Below, in pieces: positions 10,518 to 19,365 of a stretch of 64,000 bases of DNA. Positions within the stretch are counted from its first letter, which is position 1, and every line of letters starts with the position of its first letter. The stretch is from NCBI RefSeq assembly GCF_014646335.1, contig NZ_BMNG01000003.1:1-64000 (forward strand). Direction: 5' to 3'. Below the pieces are notes generated by a model. The model saw only the letters and a list, made by a program, of their open reading frames with translations, did not search any database and was not told the DNA's origin. The stretch comes from Streptomyces lasiicapitis (GTDB lineage Bacteria > Actinomycetota > Actinomycetes > Streptomycetales > Streptomycetaceae). A program made the translations under genes and the position numbers.

Positions 10518-10540
10518 GTACGGAATCGACAATTCCGTAC
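10518..10540. repeat. Perfect 9-bp inverted repeat after osaB
   Basis: GTACGGAAT (10518-10526) and ATTCCGTAC (10532-10540) flank a 5-nt spacer 50 bp after the osaB stop. It could be a Rho-dependent or U-less terminator hairpin for osaAB, or an operator for ftsK, whose start is about 140 bp further on. Confidence 0.6.
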
Positions 10541-10580
10541 GTCCGCGCGGTGAACGGAAGCGCAGGTTCCGTACGTCCGC
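10533..10580. repeat. Direct repeat upstream of ftsK
   Basis: The 14-mer TTCCGTACGTCCGC occurs at 10533-10546 and again at 10567-10580, a 34-bp period. The first copy overlaps the right arm of the neighbouring inverted repeat. Its position between osaB and ftsK suggests paired regulator sites; the binding protein is unknown. Confidence 0.5.
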
Positions 10581-10680
10581 TGTGAGCACCCGTCAGTTCG
10601 CCTCCCCGACAAGGGCGACACAGACGGGTGAAGCAGTAGGCACACGTGTCCACAGTCGTCTCCCCCGGTAACCTCACCCC

Positions 10681-13467
10681 ATGGCCTCACGTCAGCCCGC
10701 AGCCAAGAAGACGCCCGCGAAGAAGGCGGCCGCGCCGACCAAGGCTCCGGCGAAGGCCGCCGCCAAGAAAGCGCCCGCGAAGAAGTCCGCGGCGAAGGCT
10801 CCCGCCAAGAAGGCCGCGGCCAAGAAGCCCGCCCCGAAGCCGGCGCCGAACCCGACCAACGGTCTCTACCGCGTCGTGCGCGCCATCTGGCTCGGCATCG
10901 CGCACGCGGTGGGCGCGATGTTCCGCGGCGTGGGACGCGGCGCCAAGAACCTCGACCCCGCGCACCGCAAGGACGGCCTCGCGCTGCTGCTGCTCGGCCT
11001 CGCGCTGATCGTCGCCGCGGGCACCTGGTCCAATCTGCGCGGCCCCGTGGGCGACCTGGTCGAGATGCTGGTGACCGGCGCCTTCGGGCGGCTCGACCTG
11101 CTCGTTCCGATACTGCTCGCGGCCATCGCCGTGCGGCTGATCCGGCACCCCGAGAAGATCGACGCCAACGGCCGCATCGTGATCGGCCTGTCCGCGCTCG
11201 TCATCGGCGTGCTCGGCCAGGTGCACATCGCGTGCGGTTCGCCCGCGCGCGGGGACGGCATGCAGGCGATAAGGGACGCGGGCGGGCTCATCGGCTGGGG
11301 CGCGTCCACTCCGCTGAACAAGGCGCTGGGCGAGGTCCTCGCCGTGCCGCTGCTTGTGCTCCTGACGGTCTTCGGGCTGCTGGTCGTCACGGCCACGCCC
11401 GTCAACGCCATTCCGCAGCGGCTGCGAAAGCTCGGCGTGCGGCTCGGCGTCCTCGAGGGCGAGCCCGCCGTGGGGGAGGCGGGGGAGTACGGCGAATACG
11501 GCGAGTACTCCGACGACGAGCGGTACGACGAGCAGTGGCGTGAGGCCCTGCCCGCGCGCCCCCGAGGCCGCAGGAAGCCCGCAGGAGGCCCGCAGGAGCC
11601 CTCGCCGGACCAGGCCGAGGAGGCGGCCCTGTCCAAGCGGCGCAGGCCGCGTCGCGCCTCCGTGCAGCCCGACATGGACCGGCCCATGGACGCCGTGGAC
11701 GTGGCCGCTGCCGCGGCCGCGGCGCTCGACGGGGCCGTGATGCACGGCATGCCGCCCTCGGCCCTGGTCGCCGACCTCACGCACGGCGTCTCCGTGGACC
11801 GGGACGAGCAGGAGCGGTCCGCGCCGGTGCCGCCCGCCCGCGCGACCGGGGCCCCGGCGGCGGGCGCCCCCGTGGCCGGCCGGCGGAATCCGCCCAAGGA
11901 GCCCGCGGGCACCGGCGTCCCCGACCTGACCAAGGAGGCTCCGGACGCGCCCCGCGACCTGCCCCCGCGCGCGGAGCAACTGCAGCTCTCCGGAGACATC
12001 ACCTACTCGCTGCCCTCGCTCGACCTCCTGGAGCGCGGCGGCCCCGGCAAGGCCCGCAGCGCCGCCAACGACGCGGTCGTCGACTCGCTCTCGAACGTCT
12101 TCACCGAGTTCAAGGTCGACGCCGACGTCACCGGCTTCACGCGCGGGCCGACGGTCACGCGCTACGAGGTCGAGCTCGGCCCCGCCGTGAAGGTCGAGAA
12201 GATCACGGCCCTCGCCAAGAACATCGCGTACGCCGTCGCATCGCCGGACGTGCGGATCATCTCGCCCATTCCCGGCAAGTCCGCGGTCGGCATCGAGATC
12301 CCGAACACCGACCGCGAGATGGTCAAGGTCGGCGACGTGCTGCGGCTCGCGGACGCCGCCGAGGACGATCACCCGATGCTGGTCGCGCTCGGCAAGGACG
12401 TCGAGGGCGGCTACGTGATGGCCAACATGGCGAAGATGCCGCACATCCTCGTCGCCGGAGCCACCGGTTCCGGCAAGTCGTCGTGCATCAACTGTCTGAT
12501 CACGTCGATCATGGTGCGGGCCACCCCCGAGGACGTCCGCATGGTCCTCGTCGACCCCAAGCGCGTCGAGCTCACCGCGTACGAGGGCATCCCGCACCTG
12601 ATCACGCCGATCATCACCAACCCCAAGCGCGCGGCCGAGGCGCTCCAGTGGGTCGTACGCGAGATGGACCTGCGCTACGACGACCTCGCGGCGTTCGGCT
12701 ACCGGCACATCGACGACTTCAACCAGGCCGTGCGCGACGGCAAGCTCAAGACGCCCGAGGGCAGCGAGCGCGAGCTCAGGACCTATCCGTACCTGCTGGT
12801 GATCGTCGACGAGCTGGCGGACCTGATGATGGTCGCGCCGCGCGACGTCGAGGACTCGATCGTCCGCATCACGCAGCTCGCGCGCGCCGCCGGCATCCAC
12901 CTGGTGCTCGCCACCCAGCGGCCGTCCGTGGACGTCGTGACCGGCCTGATCAAGGCAAACGTTCCCTCACGGCTCGCCTTCGCGACCTCCTCGCTCGCCG
13001 ACAGCCGCGTCATCCTCGACCAGCCGGGCGCCGAGAAGCTGATCGGCAAGGGCGACGGCCTGTTCCTGCCCATGGGCGCCAACAAGCCCACCCGTATGCA
13101 GGGCGCCTTCGTGACCGAGGACGAGGTCGCCGCGGTCGTCCAGCACTGCAAGGACCAGATGGCGCCCGTCTTCCGCGACGACGTCACCGTGGCCACCAAG
13201 CAGAAGAAGGAGATCGACGAGGAGATCGGCGACGATCTCGACCTGCTGTGCCAGGCCGCCGAGCTGGTCGTCTCCACCCAGTTCGGGTCCACGTCGATGC
13301 TCCAGCGCAAGCTGCGGGTCGGCTTCGCCAAGGCGGGCCGTCTCATGGACCTCATGGAGTCGCGGAACATCGTCGGACCGAGCGAGGGCTCCAAAGCACG
13401 TGACGTTCTTGTGAAACCCGATGAGCTGGATGGAGTGCTCGCGGTGATCCGCGGGGAGGCTGACTGA
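10681..13467 (+). CDS. ftsK: FtsK/SpoIIIE DNA translocase
   Basis: A 928-residue hexameric DNA pump that moves chromosome ends through the division septum, in streptomycetes mainly at sporulation. Residues 1-57 are an Ala/Lys/Pro tail of AKKAPAKK-like repeats resembling histone H1. Residues about 95-240 hold four or five membrane segments. An acidic/Pro linker follows (about 260-440). The alpha/beta motor has Walker A GATGSGKSS (Lys599) and Walker B LLVIVDELADLM (Asp710), and the gamma winged-helix domain occupies about the last 70 residues (STQFGSTSMLQRKLRVGF). ATG 10681 has no strong ribosome binding site but begins the conserved basic tail. All ATPase motifs are intact. Confidence 0.95.
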   Translation: MASRQPAAKKTPAKKAAAPTKAPAKAAAKKAPAKKSAAKAPAKKAAAKKPAPKPAPNPTNGLYRVVRAIWLGIAHAVGAMFRGVGRGAKNLDPAHRKDGLALLLLGLALIVAAGTWSNLRGPVGDLVEMLVTGAFGRLDLLVPILLAAIAVRLIRHPEKIDANGRIVIGLSALVIGVLGQVHIACGSPARGDGMQAIRDAGGLIGWGASTPLNKALGEVLAVPLLVLLTVFGLLVVTATPVNAIPQRLRKLGVRLGVLEGEPAVGEAGEYGEYGEYSDDERYDEQWREALPARPRGRRKPAGGPQEPSPDQAEEAALSKRRRPRRASVQPDMDRPMDAVDVAAAAAAALDGAVMHGMPPSALVADLTHGVSVDRDEQERSAPVPPARATGAPAAGAPVAGRRNPPKEPAGTGVPDLTKEAPDAPRDLPPRAEQLQLSGDITYSLPSLDLLERGGPGKARSAANDAVVDSLSNVFTEFKVDADVTGFTRGPTVTRYEVELGPAVKVEKITALAKNIAYAVASPDVRIISPIPGKSAVGIEIPNTDREMVKVGDVLRLADAAEDDHPMLVALGKDVEGGYVMANMAKMPHILVAGATGSGKSSCINCLITSIMVRATPEDVRMVLVDPKRVELTAYEGIPHLITPIITNPKRAAEALQWVVREMDLRYDDLAAFGYRHIDDFNQAVRDGKLKTPEGSERELRTYPYLLVIVDELADLMMVAPRDVEDSIVRITQLARAAGIHLVLATQRPSVDVVTGLIKANVPSRLAFATSSLADSRVILDQPGAEKLIGKGDGLFLPMGANKPTRMQGAFVTEDEVAAVVQHCKDQMAPVFRDDVTVATKQKKEIDEEIGDDLDLLCQAAELVVSTQFGSTSMLQRKLRVGFAKAGRLMDLMESRNIVGPSEGSKARDVLVKPDELDGVLAVIRGEAD

Positions 13468-13593
13468 CGGAGTGGTTTGATTCGTACGGAGCCGGTTCAC
13501 CCGTACGGATGACGGCTGACCCGTCTGAGAACGCACGCAACCGTTTCTCTTCGCCTCACGTCAAGTTGAGGGGAAGAACACCAGCATGTCCCA

Positions 13594-13621
13594 CCATCAG
13601 GATGTCCGGCCATTCTGATGG
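13594..13621. repeat. Inverted repeat in the ftsK-HTH gene gap
   Basis: CCATCAG (13594-13600) and CTGATGG (13615-13621) are perfect 7-bp arms around a 14-nt spacer. The element lies 127 bp after ftsK and just upstream of the promoter of the next gene. It may be a weak terminator or an operator. Confidence 0.45.
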
Positions 13622-13643
13622 CGTACAAAGTCCGTCCGCCCGG

Positions 13644-13674
13644 TTGCCCCACCCTTTCTCGGCCCCCCTAGACT
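13644..13674 (+). promoter_or_regulatory. Vegetative-type promoter for the HTH/RodZ-like gene
   Basis: TAGACT at 13669-13674 is a good -10 for the main actinobacterial sigma factor, with TTGCCC at 13644-13649 as -35 and a rather long 19-bp spacer. The expected start of transcription is near 13681, about 35 nt before the GTG start at 13715. Confidence 0.5.
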
Positions 13675-13714
13675 GAATGTCCGGCAGGTGGCTACACGCT
13701 CGAAAGGCGCACCC

Positions 13715-14596
13715 GTGTCCATCGGCAACTCCCCTGAAGACGACCACCCTTCAGACGCCCGCCCCACAGAGAACCCCCTCCCCGAGGACGGCCCCGCGGC
13801 CGAGCGGCCCGCGGAAGACCGTCCCTCGGTCGGGCACGTCCTGCGGCAGGCGCGTGTCGACGCGGGGCTGACCGTCGACGAGATCAGTACGTCCACCCGG
13901 GTGCGCATCCCGATCGTGCACGCGATCGAGCAGGACGACTTCTCGCGCTGCGGCGGCGACGTCTACGCGCGCGGGCACATCCGTACGCTCGCGCGTGCCG
14001 TCGGCATCGACCCCGCCCCGCTGATCGCGCGCTACGACGAGGGCCACGGCGGCAGGCCGCCCGCGCCCACCCCGGCCGCGCCGCTGTTCGAGGCCGAGCG
14101 GATCCGCTCCGACCCGCGCCGGCCGAACTGGACCGCGGCCATGGTGGCCGCCATCGTCGCCGTGATCGCCTTCGTCGGGTACACCGCCTTCAGCGGCGAC
14201 GACGACAGCGACGGCGGCCAGCAGGTCGCCGAGGGCTCCACGCCCAGCAAGACCGCCGCGCCCAAGCCCACCGGCAGCAAGCCCGCCGATCCCAAGCCCG
14301 ACCCCTCGGACAGCGCCGTCGCCGGGGTGCCGCGGGACAAGGTGACCGTCAAGGTCGACGCCGCCGACGGCCGCAGCTGGATCTCCGTGAAGGACCACAA
14401 CGGCCGGCAGCTGTTCGACGGCCTGCTCAAGCAGGGCGAGACCAAGACCTTCCAGGACAAGCAGAAGATCGATCTCGTGCTCGGCGACGCCGGCGCGATC
14501 AAGCTGTTCGTGAACGGCAAGCCCGTCGACAACGAATTCGAACCGGGCCAGGTCGAGCGCCTCTCGTACACGAAGGGTGACCCGGAAGTCGGCTGA
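13715..14596 (+). CDS. RodZ-like membrane protein with cytoplasmic HTH domain
   Basis: A 293-residue protein. After an acidic, Pro-rich start, residues about 40-115 form an HTH_25-type helix-turn-helix ([19 protein letters not shown], then the conserved [18 protein letters not shown]). One membrane segment follows at about 145-165 ([19 protein letters not shown]), then a low-complexity linker and a C-terminal DUF4115-type beta domain ([23 protein letters not shown]). This is the RodZ architecture, a bitopic protein linked to cell-shape machinery in rods; its role in filamentous actinomycetes is not settled. GTG 13715 is preferred over GTG 13688 because of AAAGG 7 nt upstream. It lies between ftsK and rimO in an envelope/division neighbourhood. 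Confidence 0.8.
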   Translation: MSIGNSPEDDHPSDARPTENPLPEDGPAAERPAEDRPSVGHVLRQARVDAGLTVDEISTSTRVRIPIVHAIEQDDFSRCGGDVYARGHIRTLARAVGIDPAPLIARYDEGHGGRPPAPTPAAPLFEAERIRSDPRRPNWTAAMVAAIVAVIAFVGYTAFSGDDDSDGGQQVAEGSTPSKTAAPKPTGSKPADPKPDPSDSAVAGVPRDKVTVKVDAADGRSWISVKDHNGRQLFDGLLKQGETKTFQDKQKIDLVLGDAGAIKLFVNGKPVDNEFEPGQVERLSYTKGDPEVG

Positions 14597-14611
14597 CCTG
14601 CTCCGTCCCGA

Positions 14612-14650
14612 GCGCCCGTCGCGAGCACCAGGAACCCTGGCGGCGGGCGC
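14612..14650 (+). terminator. Probable hairpin between the RodZ-like gene and rimO
   Basis: GCGCCCG (14612-14618) pairs with CGGGCGC (14644-14650), and inside it CCAGG (14628-14632) pairs with CCTGG (14636-14640). No T tract follows, as is common in streptomycetes. It may attenuate transcription into rimO. Confidence 0.5.
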
Positions 14651-14679
14651 CGACGCATGGACGAAGTAGTCTTGATTCC

Positions 14680-16212
14680 ATGCCCGAACGCCGCACTGTC
14701 GCCCTTGTCACGCTTGGCTGCGCCCGTAACGAGGTGGACTCGGAGGAGCTCGCAGGCCGCTTGGAGGCGGACGGCTGGGACCTCGTGGAGGACGCCGAGA
14801 ACGCGGACGTCGCAGTCGTCAACACCTGCGGCTTCGTCGAAGCCGCCAAGAAGGACTCCGTAGACGCCCTGCTCGAAGCCAATGACCTCAAGGGTCACGG
14901 CAGAACCCAGGCCGTCGTGGCCGTCGGCTGCATGGCCGAGCGCTACGGCAAGGATCTGGCCGAGGCGCTGCCCGAGGCCGACGGCGTCCTCGGCTTCGAC
15001 GACTACGCCGACATCTCCGACCGCCTCCAAACCATCCTCAACGGCGGCATCCACGCCTCGCACACCCCGCGCGACCGCCGCAAGCTGCTCCCGATCAGCC
15101 CCGCGGAGCGCCAGGAAGCGGGCACGGAGGTCTCCCTGCCGGGCCACGCGCCCGTCGACCTGCCCGAGGGCGTCGCACCCGCCTCCGGGCCGCGTGCGCC
15201 CCTGCGCCGCCGTCTGGGCAGCAACCCGGTCGCCTCGGTGAAGCTGGCCTCCGGCTGCGACCGCAGGTGCTCCTTCTGCGCCATCCCGTCCTTCCGCGGC
15301 TCGTTCATCTCCCGCCGCCCCTCGGACGTGCTGGGCGAGACGCGCTGGCTGGCCGAGCAGGGCGTCAAGGAGGTCATGCTGGTCTCCGAGAACAACACTT
15401 CGTACGGCAAGGACCTCGGCGACATCCGCCTCCTGGAGACGCTGCTTCCCGAGCTGGCCGCCGTCGACGGCATCGAGCGCGTCCGCGTCAGCTACCTGCA
15501 GCCCGCCGAGATGCGCCCCGGGCTCATCGACGTCCTGACGTCCACGGAGAAGGTCGCGCCGTACTTCGACCTGTCCTTCCAGCACTCCGCGCCCGGCGTG
15601 CTGCGCGCGATGCGGCGCTTCGGGGACACCGACCGCTTCCTGGAGCTGCTCGACACCATCCGGAGCAAGGCCCCGCAGGCCGGTGTCCGGTCCAACTTCA
15701 TCGTCGGCTTCCCCGGCGAGACCGAGGCCGACGTCGCCGAGCTGGAGCGCTTCCTCACGGGCGCGCGGCTCGACGCCATCGGCGTCTTCGGGTACTCCGA
15801 CGAGGAGGGCACCGAAGCGGCGACGTACGACCACAAGCTCGACCAGGACGTCGTCGACGAGCGCCTCGCGCGGGTCTCGCGGCTCGCGGAGCAGCTGACC
15901 TCGCAGCGCGCCGAGGAGCGCCTCGGCGAGCGCATCGAGGTGCTGATCGAGTCCGTGGACGACGAGGACGGCGCCCTCGGGCGTGCCGCGCACCAGGCGC
16001 CCGAGACGGACGGCCAGATCCGCTTCGCGGACGCGACGGCTGGGGAGGCCTTGCGCGTCGGCCGTATGGTCGTGGCAAAGGTGGTCGGCACGGAAGGCGT
16101 GGATCTGGTGGCTGAGCAGTGCGAGCTCCTGGAAACCGGACCCGTTGGGTCCGGGTCCGAGGGCCCCGGCGCGGGCCGGTCCCAGGGCGCCGCGGAAGGG
16201 GTGGGCAGATGA
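14680..16212 (+). CDS. rimO: Ribosomal protein S12 methylthiotransferase RimO
   Basis: A 510-residue radical-SAM methylthiotransferase that converts an aspartate of ribosomal protein S12 to its beta-methylthio form. The N-terminal UPF0004 domain has the cysteine motif [15 protein letters not shown] (Cys14), a second Cys in NTCGF and a third in AVGCMAERY. The radical-SAM core has CDRRCSFC in [18 protein letters not shown]. The C-terminal part is a TRAM domain. The LGCARNEVD signature and gene context separate RimO from MiaB, which is present elsewhere in this window at 53738. ATG 14680 is the first start consistent with the family N-terminus. It overlaps pgsA by 4 nt. Confidence 0.95.
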   Translation: MPERRTVALVTLGCARNEVDSEELAGRLEADGWDLVEDAENADVAVVNTCGFVEAAKKDSVDALLEANDLKGHGRTQAVVAVGCMAERYGKDLAEALPEADGVLGFDDYADISDRLQTILNGGIHASHTPRDRRKLLPISPAERQEAGTEVSLPGHAPVDLPEGVAPASGPRAPLRRRLGSNPVASVKLASGCDRRCSFCAIPSFRGSFISRRPSDVLGETRWLAEQGVKEVMLVSENNTSYGKDLGDIRLLETLLPELAAVDGIERVRVSYLQPAEMRPGLIDVLTSTEKVAPYFDLSFQHSAPGVLRAMRRFGDTDRFLELLDTIRSKAPQAGVRSNFIVGFPGETEADVAELERFLTGARLDAIGVFGYSDEEGTEAATYDHKLDQDVVDERLARVSRLAEQLTSQRAEERLGERIEVLIESVDDEDGALGRAAHQAPETDGQIRFADATAGEALRVGRMVVAKVVGTEGVDLVAEQCELLETGPVGSGSEGPGAGRSQGAAEGVGR

Positions 16213-16925
16213 CCCAAGTCCCGGCATCCGCGGCGGGCGGCTCCGGCGCGCACGGCGCGAAGCCGGTGCGCGGCGGAAAGCTGGGCGCCGCGGCGGTCGA
16301 CCAGGCCAGTCTGTGGAACGTCGCGAACATGCTGACCATGATCCGGCTGCTGCTCGTGCCCGGCTTCGTGATGCTGCTGCTCGCCGACGGCGGGTACGAC
16401 CCGGCCTGGCGCTCGTTCGCCTGGGCCGCCTTCGCCGTCGCCATGATCACCGATCTCTTCGACGGCCATCTGGCACGTACGTACAACCTGGTCACGGACT
16501 TCGGGAAGATCGCCGACCCCATCGCCGACAAAGCGATCATGGGGTCCGCGCTGATCTGTCTGTCCTGGCTGGGCGATCTGCCGTGGTGGGTGACGGGCGT
16601 GATCCTCGGGCGTGAGCTCGGGATCACGCTGCTGCGTTTCTGGGTGATCCGCTACGGCGTCATCCCCGCCAGCCGCGGCGGCAAGATGAAGACGCTCGCG
16701 CAGGGCACGGCCGTCGGGATGTACGTCCTGGCGCTGACCGGCCCGCTGGCGACGCTGCGGTTCTGGGTGATGGCGGTCGCGGTCGTCCTCACCGTGGTGA
16801 CCGGGCTCGACTATGTGAAACAGGCCATTGTGCTGCGTCGGCAGGGGATGGCGGAGGCCGGGGCCGCGTCCGCGGCTGCGCGCGAGGAGGCCGGGCCGGA
16901 GTCGGCTCGGGGAGCCGCGAAGTGA
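16209..16925 (+). CDS. pgsA: CDP-diacylglycerol--glycerol-3-phosphate 3-phosphatidyltransferase
   Basis: A 238-residue membrane enzyme of the CDP-alcohol phosphatidyltransferase family, expected to make phosphatidylglycerophosphate for phosphatidylglycerol and cardiolipin. The full signature DG-x2-AR-x8-G-x3-D-x3-D is present as Asp85, Gly86, Ala89, Arg90, Gly99, Asp103 and Asp107. Four to six hydrophobic helices span about 48-212. The start ATG 16209 overlaps the rimO stop (ATGA), so translation is probably coupled. Actinobacteria have several paralogues, so the exact alcohol acceptor is less certain than the family. Confidence 0.9.
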   Translation: MTQVPASAAGGSGAHGAKPVRGGKLGAAAVDQASLWNVANMLTMIRLLLVPGFVMLLLADGGYDPAWRSFAWAAFAVAMITDLFDGHLARTYNLVTDFGKIADPIADKAIMGSALICLSWLGDLPWWVTGVILGRELGITLLRFWVIRYGVIPASRGGKMKTLAQGTAVGMYVLALTGPLATLRFWVMAVAVVLTVVTGLDYVKQAIVLRRQGMAEAGAASAAAREEAGPESARGAAK

Positions 16926-17554
16926 TGTCCGGGGGGCGGGGGGCGGCCGGTGCCGGTGGTGGCGTCGTGGCCGCCGGTGGCCCTGAGGCTGCTGCCGCTC
17001 CCGCCGCCGCTCCCGCGGCCGGTGCTGCCGCTGCCGAGGTGCTGCGGCTGCTCGGCGAGCGCGGGGAGACGCTGGCCGTCGCCGAGTCGCTGACGGGCGG
17101 TCTCGTGGCCGCCGAGGTGACGGCGGTGCCGGGTGCCTCGCAGGTCTTCCGGGGTTCCGTGACGGCGTACGCGACCGAGCTGAAGCAGCAGGTCCTGGGC
17201 GTGGACGGCGCGCTGCTCGCCGCCCGCGGGGCCGTGGACGCCGACGTCGCGCTGCAGATGGCCGCGGGCGTACGAGGGCTGCTCGGGGCGGACTGGGGGC
17301 TGGCCACGACGGGCGTCGCCGGCCCCGATCCGCAGGACGGCAAGTCCGTCGGAACGGTGTTCGTGGCGGTCGTGGGCCCTGGTTCCCCGCTTCGCTCTGA
17401 GGGGAATGTGGCCGCCCTGCGGTTGAACGGAAACCGTACGGAAATCCGTACAGAGAGCGTACGCAGTGTGCTGGGACTGCTCCTTCGGCAGCTCTCCGGC
17501 GAACGCGCCGGGAATGGGCGGGCACAGGATACGGAACAGAACGGGGGGACTTGA
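16922..17554 (+). CDS. CinA C-terminal/PncC-type nicotinamide-nucleotide amidohydrolase
   Basis: A 210-residue protein. An Ala/Gly/Pro-rich start of about 38 residues precedes a CinA C-terminal domain with the catalytic serine motif AESLTGG, the conserved GSVTAYATELKQQVLGV segment and TTGVAGPDPQDGKSVGTVF. PncC enzymes deamidate nicotinamide mononucleotide in pyridine-nucleotide salvage. GTG 16922 overlaps the pgsA stop by 4 nt and has GGGGAG 7 nt upstream; ATG 16925 is the alternative. It has only the deamidase half of a full-length CinA. Confidence 0.88.
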   Translation: MMSGGRGAAGAGGGVVAAGGPEAAAAPAAAPAAGAAAAEVLRLLGERGETLAVAESLTGGLVAAEVTAVPGASQVFRGSVTAYATELKQQVLGVDGALLAARGAVDADVALQMAAGVRGLLGADWGLATTGVAGPDPQDGKSVGTVFVAVVGPGSPLRSEGNVAALRLNGNRTEIRTESVRSVLGLLLRQLSGERAGNGRAQDTEQNGGT

Positions 17555-17663
17555 TGTTTGCAGCCCTGAGTGAACACGACATCGCTCCCCGCACGGCCGC
17601 CGCGCGAGGCGGTACGGTGGGGCGAGAAGGATGCGGCTACGCGGTCCGAGGAGGGAGCCACCG

Positions 17664-18038
17664 ATGATTCTGCTCCGTCGCCTGCTTGGTGACGTGCTGC
17701 GTCGGCAGCGCCAGCGCCAGGGCCGTACTCTGCGCGAAGTCTCCTCGTCCGCCCGAGTCTCACTCGGCTATCTCTCCGAGGTGGAGCGGGGGCAGAAGGA
17801 GGCTTCCTCCGAGCTGCTTTCCGCGATCTGCGACGCGCTTGACGTACGGATGTCCGAGCTCATGCGAGAAGTGAGCGACGAGCTCTCGCTCGCCGAGCTG
17901 GCCGAGTCGGCAGCGGCAACGGAACCGGTGCGCGCACCGGTACGCCCGATGCTCAATTCCGTCTCGGTGACCGGCGTGCCACCGGAACGGGTGACCATCA
18001 AGGCGCCTGCGGAGGCGGTCGACGTCGTCGCCGCCTGA
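17664..18038 (+). CDS. clgR: ClgR-type XRE regulator of Clp/Lon proteolysis genes
   Basis: A 124-residue regulator with an XRE helix-turn-helix at about 6-65 ([19 protein letters not shown], then [22 protein letters not shown]). The recognition helix and the [16 protein letters not shown] segment match ClgR of mycobacteria, corynebacteria and Streptomyces, an activator of clpP1P2, clpC and lon. The placement after ftsK, pgsA and cinA also matches clgR in other actinobacteria. The C-terminus ends in two alanines (VDVVAA). In S. lividans the terminal Ala-Ala is reported to make ClgR a ClpP substrate, giving feedback. ATG 17664 is chosen because GAGGAGGGAG precedes it; the upstream ATG 17631 does not. 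Confidence 0.88.
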   Translation: MILLRRLLGDVLRRQRQRQGRTLREVSSSARVSLGYLSEVERGQKEASSELLSAICDALDVRMSELMREVSDELSLAELAESAAATEPVRAPVRPMLNSVSVTGVPPERVTIKAPAEAVDVVAA

Positions 18039-18062
18039 CGGCAGGCCCGCACGCACACGAAG

Positions 18063-18093
18063 AGCCCCGGCCGGGTCATTGGCCGGGGCTTTT
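18063..18093 (+). terminator. Intrinsic terminator after clgR
   Basis: A perfect 10-bp GC-rich stem, AGCCCCGGCC (18063-18072) and GGCCGGGGCT (18081-18090), with an 8-nt loop and a following T run. It ends the rimO-pgsA-pncC-clgR transcript before dps. Confidence 0.9.
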
Positions 18094-18185
18094 CGCTGTC
18101 CGAAGTGGCCGCGATCACGTGCTTGCGCGATGGTTGGTGGTGGTTCTGGACGACCCCGACCGACAGCCGAGACGCGGAGGAACCG

Positions 18186-18656
18186 ATGTACGTCGTGAAG
18201 AGCCCGTTGCCCGACGACGACCTGAAGACGGTGTCCGAGGCCCTGCAGGGAGCCCTCGTGGACCTTGTCGACCTGTCCCTGGTGGCCAAGCAGATCCACT
18301 GGAACGTGGTCGGTCCGCGCTTCCGCTCCGTGCACCTGCAGCTCGACGAGGTCGTGGACACCGCCCGACTGCACTCCGACACCGTCGCCGAGCGCGCCTC
18401 GACCCTGGGCGTCTCGCCCGACGGACGGGCCGGGACGGTGGCGTCGACCAGCGGCATCGGCAAGGTCGCCGAGGGCTGGGTCAAGGACACCGACGCCGTG
18501 GGCACGCTCGTGGACGCGCTCGGCGCGGTGATCACGCGGATGCGGGAGCGGGTGAACTCCACCGGGGACGCGGATCCGGTGAGCCAGGACATCTTCATCC
18601 AGATCACGGCTGATCTGGAGAAGCATCACTGGATGTTCCAGGCCGAGAACGGATAG
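18186..18656 (+). CDS. dps: Dps-family DNA-binding ferritin
   Basis: A 156-residue Dps/starvation ferritin. The ferroxidase ligands are recognisable: His in AKQIHWNVVGPRF, His and acidic residues in VHLQLDEVVDTARLHSDTVAERASTLG. The protein is expected to form a dodecamer that oxidises and stores iron and shields DNA. The N-terminal tail is short, without the Lys-rich DNA-binding extension seen in some Dps. S. coelicolor has three Dps proteins; this chromosomal position suggests the DpsB type, by synteny only. ATG 18186 has GGAGGAA 4-5 nt upstream. It lies alone behind the clgR terminator. Confidence 0.9.
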   Translation: MYVVKSPLPDDDLKTVSEALQGALVDLVDLSLVAKQIHWNVVGPRFRSVHLQLDEVVDTARLHSDTVAERASTLGVSPDGRAGTVASTSGIGKVAEGWVKDTDAVGTLVDALGAVITRMRERVNSTGDADPVSQDIFIQITADLEKHHWMFQAENG

Positions 18657-18860
18657 GGCTGGCCGGGGGCCTTTTGCCGGGTTTCCAGTCGGGTGGCCGG
18701 GTGGCCGAGTGGGCGGCGTCCGGCCAGGTTTTCCGGGCTTCGTCGGCGTGCCGGTGGTGGGCCGTTGTCTCGGTGGATCGGACGGGCTTGATCGGTTCTC
18801 GGACAGCGGTCCAGGCCTCGCCGTGTTCGACGCCCTTCCCGGCAGCCGACGCCCGAGCTG

Positions 18861-19201
18861 GTGCGGGCGACGCGTGCGCGGATCGAGGAGATCACCTCGC
18901 GCGGCAGCCGGTCCTTGCCTACCTGGCGGGGTTCGCCTGGGCCTTCGTGGTGTTCCTGCTCTGCGTGGCCGAGTTCATCGCGCTGTTCTGGCTCGCGCGG
19001 CCCGACGCCTCGGCCGAGCGCGGCCAGGCCGTGTTCTGCCTGGCGAGCCTGACGCTCGGGATGTTCTGGGTCGTCCTTCAGCCGTTGGTGCGGCTCACGC
19101 CGGCGCCGATCGTTCCCATGGGGCGGGCGCTGCGCGGGTACCGGCGGCTCGCGCGGTTCGAGCGGGAGATCGGCCAGGGGGAGCCGGAGGGCGAGCGGTG
19201 A
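18861..19201 (+). pseudogene. Small two-helix membrane protein gene with an apparent frameshift near 18910
   Basis: Two frames carry pieces of what looks like one gene. From 18852 one frame reads PELVRATRARIEEITSRGSRSL, a plausible soluble N-terminus. The next frame, from about 18909 to the stop at 19201, reads VLAYLAGFAWAFVVFLLCVAEF, a first membrane helix, followed by an Asp/Glu loop, a second helix (VFCLASLTLGMFWVVLQPLV) and a basic tail. The join falls around 18905-18915. A single-base indel, or a sequencing error, would restore one reading frame of about 115 residues. Neither frame alone has a good start: the first opens only at GTG 18861, the second at TTG 18674 through unconvincing sequence. 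No recognised family. Confidence 0.5.
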
Positions 19202-19365
19202 GGGGGCGCTGTCCCGGCGGGTGTGCCTATGGGTGTGCCTAAGGGGCATCGGATGCGGGTCGGGGCGGGGCGGGGGAGACTCGGAAGGCCCGCGTCCAGG
19301 TCGGGTGGCGGGCTCCTGGGGTGTGGCCGTGCGGTCGGTCCGGCTCCTGGCGGGAGGTGAAAGCC

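Noticed and set aside
10687..12900. A 737-codon minus-strand frame opposite ftsK
   Set aside because: Antisense shadow of the FtsK motor domain with no recognisable motif.
14032..17594. Overlapping long minus-strand frames opposite rimO, pgsA and pncC
   Set aside because: All three plus-strand genes have intact catalytic motifs and coupled starts; the antisense products are Arg/Pro/Ala-rich.
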